64,000 bases of DNA from an uncultured Ignavibacteriota bacterium (GTDB lineage Bacteria; Bacteroidota; Ignavibacteria; UBA10030; UBA8401). Shown in pieces: positions 59,383 through 64,000 of this stretch; within the stretch, counting starts at the first letter, position 1, and the number at the start of each line of letters is the position of its first letter. The notes under the pieces were generated by a model. That model was not told the origin of the DNA and did no database searches. It was given only the letters and a program-made list of their open reading frames with translations. The stretch is taken from NCBI GenBank assembly GCA_903884005.1, contig CAISDA010000017.1:1-64000 (forward strand), given 5' to 3'. A program made the translations under genes and the position numbers.

Positions 59383-60285
59383 ATGAAAATTTTTGTTGTT
59401 GCAGTGCTTCTACTCGCAGCCGCGGCCGTGCACGCCCAGCCAATGACGCAGCGGTACGCCTCGTACGGGGACGTTATTGTCACACATTTGTCCACCTCAA
59501 TGTTTCCCCACCCGCTGCGGGCGAACGGCCACGTGTATTCCGGTCAAACCTACTCCGCTGCCGAGCATTACAGCGACAGCACCGTTGCGATGTTTGTGCC
59601 CAAAGGGTATCGGCCGTCGCGCACAGTCGATCTGGTCGTGTATGTCCACGGCTGGGGAAACAATATCGACAGCGCGCTTCGGCGCTTTAACGTGATAGAG
59701 CAGTTCTGTGCGAGCCGCAGGAACGCGATCGTCGTCATGGCTGAAGGGCCGCACGACGCGCCGGATTCGTTCGGCGGCAAGCTGGAGGAGAAGGATGGCT
59801 TCAAGAGGCTTATCGCCGATGTCCTGGCCGTACTTAAAAAAGAAAAGAAGATCACCGCTCAGGCCTCTGTCGGAAACATCATCATCGCCGGGCACAGCGG
59901 CGCGTACCACGTGATGTCGTTCATTCTTCTGCGGGGAGGATTGACCGATCACATGAAGGAAGTCTATCTCTTCGACGCGCTCTACGGAGAGACGGAAAAA
60001 TTCGCGTACTGGATAGACCATTACCGGGGCCGTATGGTGAATATCTACACGGATTCGGGCGGAACGAAGGGTGAGAGCGAAAACCTGATGGCGTGCCTGG
60101 AGAGCTGGAAAATTCCCTTCATAGCCAGGGAGGAGAGCCGAACGACACCCGATGAGCTGCGCCGCAACAGACTCATCTTCCTGCATTCGGACCTGAAGCA
60201 CAACGATGTGTTCGCCAAGCGCGGCCAGTTTGCGGAATATCTAAGGACGAGTTCGCTCGCGGAGATAAAAAAAAGGGCGGGATAA
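59383..60285 (+). CDS. secreted alpha/beta-hydrolase-like protein
   Basis: 300 residues with a signal peptide (MKIFVVAVLLLAAAAVHAQ) and a good GGAGA ribosome binding site. The alpha/beta hydrolase fold is indicated by DLVVYVHGWGNNIDSALRRF (oxyanion-loop His-Gly) and the nucleophile elbow IIIAGHSGAYHVMSF (GHSGA, Ser near residue 172). Then come VYLFDALYGETEKFAYWIDH and a late His in FLHSDLKHNDVF. Probably an esterase or peptidase of the cell envelope; substrate unknown. Odd point: the last three codons and the stop TAA (60283-60285) lie inside dispersed repeat A copy 6, so the original C-terminus has been replaced or trimmed. Confidence 0.75.
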   Translation: MKIFVVAVLLLAAAAVHAQPMTQRYASYGDVIVTHLSTSMFPHPLRANGHVYSGQTYSAAEHYSDSTVAMFVPKGYRPSRTVDLVVYVHGWGNNIDSALRRFNVIEQFCASRRNAIVVMAEGPHDAPDSFGGKLEEKDGFKRLIADVLAVLKKEKKITAQASVGNIIIAGHSGAYHVMSFILLRGGLTDHMKEVYLFDALYGETEKFAYWIDHYRGRMVNIYTDSGGTKGESENLMACLESWKIPFIAREESRTTPDELRRNRLIFLHSDLKHNDVFAKRGQFAEYLRTSSLAEIKKRAG

Positions 60286-60366
60286 CATCTCGCCCTACAA
60301 TGATGCGTCTGCGAAACTGGTATTTTCATGCGGGCTAGTGAACCCCACATTCATGCACTCTACAAG
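60275..60366 (+). repeat. dispersed hairpin repeat, family A, copy 6
   Basis: Hairpin GGGCGGGATAACATCTCGCC(C) (60275-60295), then TACAATGATGCGTCTGCGAA, CTGGTATTTTCATGCGGG and CTAGTGAACCCCACATTCAT, ending near GCACTCTACAAG. It overlaps the end of the hydrolase gene and supplies its stop codon. Confidence 0.85.
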
Positions 60367-60419
60367 GCACCGATGCGACACCAGGAGCATGAGTTACTCG
60401 GAAGTTACGGGTGAAACAC

Positions 60420-60450
60420 GAATGCCGCAGTCGAAACGACTGCGGCATTC
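60420..60450 (-). terminator. strong hairpin between the hydrolase and pta genes
   Basis: Perfect 14-base arms GAATGCCGCAGTCG (60420-60433) and CGACTGCGGCATTC (60437-60450) with a 3-base AAA loop, 18 bases past the pta stop. The T run on the minus strand is weak (GTGTTTCA), so it may stop or merely protect the pta transcript. Confidence 0.7.
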
Positions 60451-60468
60451 GCTTTCTCGGTCCGCTTG

Positions 60469-61455
60469 TCAGGATGCGCCGATGACGGCGTTCATTGCAA
60501 CAACATTCACGATGTCCTCAACGCTGCATCCGCGAGACAGATCGAACGCGGGTTGTGCCAGTCCCTGCACGATCGGTCCCGCCGCTTCCGCTCCGCCGAG
60601 ACGCTGAGCGATCTTGTATGCGATATTGCCGGCGTTCAAGTCCGGAAAGATGAACACATTAGCATATCCCGCTACCTCACTGCCCGGTGCCTTCGATCTG
60701 CCGACTGCGGGCAGAAGCGCCGCGTCGAACTGCAATTCGCCGTCCAGCTTCAATGAGGGATTTTTCGCCTTCGCGAGCGCTGTCGCCTGCCTCACCTTGT
60801 CAACCTTTTCGTGAGATGCGCTTCCCTTCGTGGAGAACGACAGCATCGCCACACGGGGTTCTTCGCCTGTCAGCTTGCGATGGTTCTCGGCGGTCTCGAG
60901 GGCGATGTCGGCAAGCTGCTCAACGGTCGGGTCCGGAACAACGGCGCAGTCGGCGAACGAGTAGAGCTTGTCCGGAAAGACCATCACAAAAAAACTCGAC
61001 ACGGTGCTGTTGCCCGCTTTCATGCCGATGATCTGCAATCCCGCCTTCAGCACGTCTCCTGTAGTGGATAGGGAGCCCGCCACGCTTCCGTGTGCCAGTC
61101 CCTGTCTCACCATCATGGCGGCGAAGAACAACGGCTTCTGCATCGTTGCCGAGGCTTCTTCCGCACTCATGCCTTTCTTTTTACGGAGTTCCTGATAGGC
61201 TGCGGCGAACTCAGGGAATTTATCATGACGCACAGGGTCCACGATCTGAATGTTTGCCATTGATACGTTCTCGTCGGCAGCGAGTTTCCGTAGTGCTTCT
61301 TCGGCACCGACGAGAATAGGGATCGCTATGCCTTCTTCAGCGATGATACGGGCGGCCTTGATCGTTCTGATATCGTGTGCATCGGGGAGAACGATGGTGC
61401 TGTGCAATTTTTTTGCGAGTGTTCGAATTTCCAGGAGAAAATTTTTCGGATCCAT
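60469..61455 (-). CDS. pta: phosphate acetyltransferase
   Basis: 328 residues, the short single-domain Pta. Family stretches: [40 protein letters not shown], then [40 protein letters not shown], and the end [20 protein letters not shown] then [19 protein letters not shown]. Exchanges acetyl-CoA and phosphate for acetyl phosphate and CoA. Acetate kinase (ackA) is not a neighbour. The phosphate butyryltransferase alternative is less likely from these motifs. Confidence 0.95.
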   Translation of the reverse strand: MDPKNFLLEIRTLAKKLHSTIVLPDAHDIRTIKAARIIAEEGIAIPILVGAEEALRKLAADENVSMANIQIVDPVRHDKFPEFAAAYQELRKKKGMSAEEASATMQKPLFFAAMMVRQGLAHGSVAGSLSTTGDVLKAGLQIIGMKAGNSTVSSFFVMVFPDKLYSFADCAVVPDPTVEQLADIALETAENHRKLTGEEPRVAMLSFSTKGSASHEKVDKVRQATALAKAKNPSLKLDGELQFDAALLPAVGRSKAPGSEVAGYANVFIFPDLNAGNIAYKIAQRLGGAEAAGPIVQGLAQPAFDLSRGCSVEDIVNVVAMNAVIGAS

Positions 61456-61647
61456 AGTGGTATGCTAATATGAAAGTGAAGACAAGAAATGGCCGTTTGT
61501 GAGCGTGATAAGCAGGTTAGAGAGAGCCGGCCGGGGTTTTTGCTGTATAATGGTAAGCGGTTCCTGACGAAATGTCAAATTAATAACATTTAAATATTTA
61601 TCGGGAACTCGTTTCCTATTAAATAATCTTAATGAAGGAATATTAAA

Positions 61648-61676
61648 TTGACTATCTGTCCGTTATGGGATAACTT
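61648..61676 (+). promoter_or_regulatory. likely promoter of miaB
   Basis: TTGACT (61648-61653), 17-base spacer, TAACTT (61671-61676), with the wider TAACTTTA close to the Bacteroidetes -7 box TAnnTTTG. The miaB ATG is 15 bases further on, so the mRNA leader would be very short. The 236-bp gap around it is AT-rich and holds no gene. Confidence 0.5.
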
Positions 61677-61691
61677 TATTGCGAAAATATT

Positions 61692-62996
61692 ATGGATCAA
61701 AAACAAGTTTATATCGAGACGTATGGCTGTCAAATGAACGTTGCGGATACCGAAGTTGTGTTGAGCATTATGGGCAGCAACTCTTTCGGAATCACAGACG
61801 ATGCATCAAAAGCGGATGTCATTTTCATCAATACCTGCAGTGTTCGGGATAATGCCGAAGCACGGGTATTTCAACGGTTGGCCACGTTAAAACAGTATAA
61901 AAAGCTGAATCCCGGTGTTGTCATTGGCGTGCTGGGGTGTATGGCGGAGCGTCTCCGGACGGAATTGATCGATAAGCGCAATCTGGTGGATGTTGTGGTC
62001 GGGCCCGATGAATACCGAAAACTCCCCGAGCTTGTGGACGAGGCGTTTGCCGGGCATAAAGGCATCGCCGTCAAATTGTCGCGCGTTGAAAATTACGACG
62101 ACATCCTGCCGCTGCGCACCGATGGGATCGGCGCGTGGATCTCTGTGATGCGCGGATGCGACAAATTTTGCACATTCTGCGTCGTGCCGTTCACACGGGG
62201 ACGCGAGCGAAGCAGAAGTCTTGGAAGCGTCATCGGCGAGGTCGAACGGTTGAGCGCCGAGGGATATAAGGAGATCACGCTCCTTGGCCAAAACGTGAAC
62301 TCTTATCACGACGGCACGAACGATTTTCCGGACCTGATGGCCGCTGCGGCCGCCGTGGACAGGTCGATACGGGTCCGATTCATGACTCCGCACCCGCAGG
62401 ATGTATCAGACAAGCTTATCGGGGCCATCGCATCGACGCCGAATATCTGCGCGTCCATTCATCTTCCGATCCAATCCGGCTCGAACCGCGTGCTGAAGCA
62501 GATGAACCGGACATATACGATCGAACAATATCTCGCGCTAGTGGCAACAATCCGCGCCGCGATCCCCGGTGTTGCATTGTCGACCGACATCATCGCAGGC
62601 TTTCCGGGCGAGACGGACGACGATCATCGCGCCACGATCGACACGTTGATGCGTGTGCGGTACGACGGCGCGTTCATGTTCAAGTATTCGCCGCGCGAAA
62701 ATACGAAGGCATGGGACATGGGCGACGATGTGAGCGAAGAAGTGAAGGTGAGGCGCCTGACGGATATTATTGAAGTGCAAAACACGATTGCGACGGAGAT
62801 CAACGCGTTGCTCGTGGGAAGCACGGTTGAAGTGCTGGTGGAGAAAGTGAGCGCAAAATCTTCGGATGAATGGATGGGACGCACGGACAACAACAAGTTC
62901 GTCGTGTTTCCCAAGGCCGGCGCTGCAATCGGCGACATGGTCAATGTAAAAATTCACAAGGCGAATTCGGCGACGCTGATGGGAACGATCGTATGA
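61692..62996 (+). CDS. miaB: tRNA-2-methylthio-N6-dimethylallyladenosine synthase MiaB
   Basis: 434 residues. N-terminal UPF0004 domain with three cluster Cys: ETYGCQMNVADTE (Cys13), INTCSVRDNAE, and GVLGCMAERL. Radical SAM cluster GCDKFCTFCVVPFTRGRERS, then LGQNVNSYHDG, RVRFMTPHPQDVS and IHLPIQSGSNRVLKQMNRTY, which identify MiaB. Ends in a TRAM domain (VEVLVEKVSAKSSDEWMGRT). Adds the 2-methylthio group to A37 of tRNAs that read U-starting codons. The stop overlaps the start of the SPOR protein by 4 bases. Confidence 0.97.
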   Translation: MDQKQVYIETYGCQMNVADTEVVLSIMGSNSFGITDDASKADVIFINTCSVRDNAEARVFQRLATLKQYKKLNPGVVIGVLGCMAERLRTELIDKRNLVDVVVGPDEYRKLPELVDEAFAGHKGIAVKLSRVENYDDILPLRTDGIGAWISVMRGCDKFCTFCVVPFTRGRERSRSLGSVIGEVERLSAEGYKEITLLGQNVNSYHDGTNDFPDLMAAAAAVDRSIRVRFMTPHPQDVSDKLIGAIASTPNICASIHLPIQSGSNRVLKQMNRTYTIEQYLALVATIRAAIPGVALSTDIIAGFPGETDDDHRATIDTLMRVRYDGAFMFKYSPRENTKAWDMGDDVSEEVKVRRLTDIIEVQNTIATEINALLVGSTVEVLVEKVSAKSSDEWMGRTDNNKFVVFPKAGAAIGDMVNVKIHKANSATLMGTIV

Positions 62997-63793
62997 CGGC
63001 GAACGCACGACATATGATCGGTGCGCTGTTGTTGTGCGCCGCATTTCCGGTGTTCGCTCAAATGACGGAACACGATGTCCGCACCCGGTTGGACGCCGTC
63101 TATGCCGGAAAAGGCGACGAGGCAGCACGGGAATTGCCGGCGCTGCTTCGGCAGCATCCGAATGATCCAGGCGTCTTATACATTCAAGCCGTGCTCACGT
63201 CCGACGGCGCGCTCGCGGTGAAACGGTATCAGGACATTGCCGATCGGTTTCCGCAGAGCGTATGGGCCGACGATGCGCTCTATAAGGTGTATCAGTATCA
63301 TTTTTCGATCGGCTTGTACAAAAAGGCAGATATGGTGATGGAGCAACTCCGCAGCCGGTATCCGCAGTCGATCTACGCGACGGGCGGAGAGATGAAAGGG
63401 CCGGCGCCGGATGTACGCACAGCGGCAGCCGTGCCTGCGCCTGCGGTTAAAAAAATTGACAAGAACATCGAACCCATGAAACCGTCGGCCGGAGGAGACC
63501 GGTCGACGCCTGCAGAGCAGACAACGGTCCGTGGAAAATATTACGTTCAGGCCGGTGTGTTTTCCGCCGAGGCCAATGCCCGCATGGCGGCCGAAAAATA
63601 CGGCACGGCTGCAGGCCGTCAAGCCGTTGTGATGCCGAGGACAACCGGCGACAAAAAGCAGTATCTCGTGCTCTTCGACGGGTTCGATTCGGCCGAGGGC
63701 GCACGCAGTTTCAGTACGGCGCTTAAGAGCGAGCATCATATTGATTCGTTCGTCTTTCCAAGCCTGCCTAACCCGAATCCGAATGGACGCTGA
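62993..63793 (+). CDS. SPOR-domain protein with signal peptide and TPR-like repeats
   Basis: 266 residues from the ATG at 62993, which overlaps the miaB stop (ATGA); the longer ORF start lies inside miaB and is not credible. Signal peptide TANARHMIGALLLCAAFPVF followed by AQ. Residues about 30-125 form TPR/YbgF-like helices (ARELPALLRQHPNDPGVLYI, QDIADRFPQSVWADDALYKV, VMEQLRSRYPQSIYATGGEM). After a Pro/Ala linker the C-terminal SPOR domain (GKYYVQAGVFSAEANARMAA to HIDSFVFPSL) should bind denuded septal peptidoglycan. Envelope protein, likely linked to division or cell wall. Sigma-54 activator follows after 3 bases. Confidence 0.85.
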   Translation: MTANARHMIGALLLCAAFPVFAQMTEHDVRTRLDAVYAGKGDEAARELPALLRQHPNDPGVLYIQAVLTSDGALAVKRYQDIADRFPQSVWADDALYKVYQYHFSIGLYKKADMVMEQLRSRYPQSIYATGGEMKGPAPDVRTAAAVPAPAVKKIDKNIEPMKPSAGGDRSTPAEQTTVRGKYYVQAGVFSAEANARMAAEKYGTAAGRQAVVMPRTTGDKKQYLVLFDGFDSAEGARSFSTALKSEHHIDSFVFPSLPNPNPNGR

Positions 63794-63796
63794 TCA

Positions 63797-64000
63797 ATGG
63801 TCATGAATGGTCAATCGGCAGAGTATCAAAACGGGCTCGGCATCATCGGCACATCGCTCGAGATGCAGGAGATCATCCAGGTGATCCAGAATGTCGGTCC
63901 GACCGACATTACGGTGCTTGTGACCGGTGAAAGCGGAGTGGGAAAAGAAGTCGTCGCGCACGCGATCCATCGCGCAAGCAAGCGCGCCGCGAAACCGATG
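63797..64000 (+). CDS. sigma-54-dependent transcriptional activator, N-terminal part (cut by window end)
   Basis: 68 codons are visible from the ATG at 63797 (a second ATG at 63803 fits as well). After about 12 variable residues comes GLGIIGTSLEMQEIIQVIQN, then ITVLVTGESGVGKEVVAHAI with the Walker A GESGVGKE, then HRASKRAAKPM. This is the start of the AAA+ domain of NtrC-type activators. There is no receiver or GAF domain in front, so this protein lacks a classical N-terminal sensor. Directly follows the SPOR gene, 3 bases after its stop, and is probably in the same operon as miaB. The rest lies outside the window. Confidence 0.9.
   Translation, partial: MVMNGQSAEYQNGLGIIGTSLEMQEIIQVIQNVGPTDITVLVTGESGVGKEVVAHAIHRASKRAAKPM

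Noticed and set aside
60275-60450. One long hairpin terminator after the hydrolase
   Set aside because: It is two separate things: repeat A copy 6 and an independent 14-base-arm hairpin next to the pta stop.

Overview
The window is about 64 kb of chromosomal sequence from a bacterium of the FCB group, most likely the Bacteroidetes/Chlorobi/Ignavibacteria side. Three things point there. Two secreted proteins and one gene fragment end in the type IX secretion sorting domain (QNYPNPFNP box). The core genes have FCB character (DUF2723 membrane protein, DUF721 next to recF). Several promoter-like sites resemble the Bacteroidetes TTG/TAnnTTTG type. There is no phage, no CRISPR array and no complete insertion sequence. 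I found no rRNA or tRNA gene.

Layout. 1-255: tail of an IS4-type transposase. 220-8307: secreted beta-mannanase, a membrane glycosyltransferase, the helicase HrpB, and an aminotransferase with a CDP-alcohol phosphatidyltransferase. 8408-12484: a large secreted M6 metalloprotease with T9SS tail. 13097-18788: L-rhamnose mutarotase with a URO-D-like protein, a zinc-ribbon protein, N-carbamoylputrescine amidase, a GT4 glycosyltransferase and a methyltransferase. 18897-26738: DUF2723 membrane protein and the hemW-lepB-lepB-lepA group. 26901-33482: an accessory patch with a decayed M6 protease, a Phd/VapC toxin-antitoxin pair, a duplicated T9SS tail, an orphan secreted protein and a large T9SS-exported putative carbohydrate-active enzyme. 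33581-36671 and 41619-43265: histidine degradation genes (fchA, ftcD, hutI; hutU on the other strand). 37096-46836: DUF2461, rluE, outer membrane barrel, Nudix, truA with a long tail, panE, S9 peptidase and GNAT. 46876-58097: the replication block, read towards the left: dnaA, dnaN, recF, DUF721, gyrB, gyrA, then a lipoprotein/coiled-coil pair. 58660-64000: deoxynucleoside kinase, hydrolase, pta, miaB, a SPOR protein and the start of a sigma-54 activator.

The chromosomal origin is very probably here: perfect DnaA boxes (TTATNCACA) lie both between dnaN and dnaA and upstream of dnaA, on either side of AT-rich DNA, which suggests a bipartite oriC.

No unmistakable new multi-gene system is visible. 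The most unusual items are: (1) TruA with a tail of about 175 residues that is rich in histidine and contains a duplicated segment; (2) GyrA with a basic, histone-H1-like tail; (3) a dispersed hairpin repeat present in six copies, all in one orientation, one of which supplies a stop codon; (4) a 375-bp duplication of a T9SS tail bracketing an orphan secreted gene; (5) a lipoprotein/coiled-coil membrane protein pair of unknown role directly downstream of gyrA.
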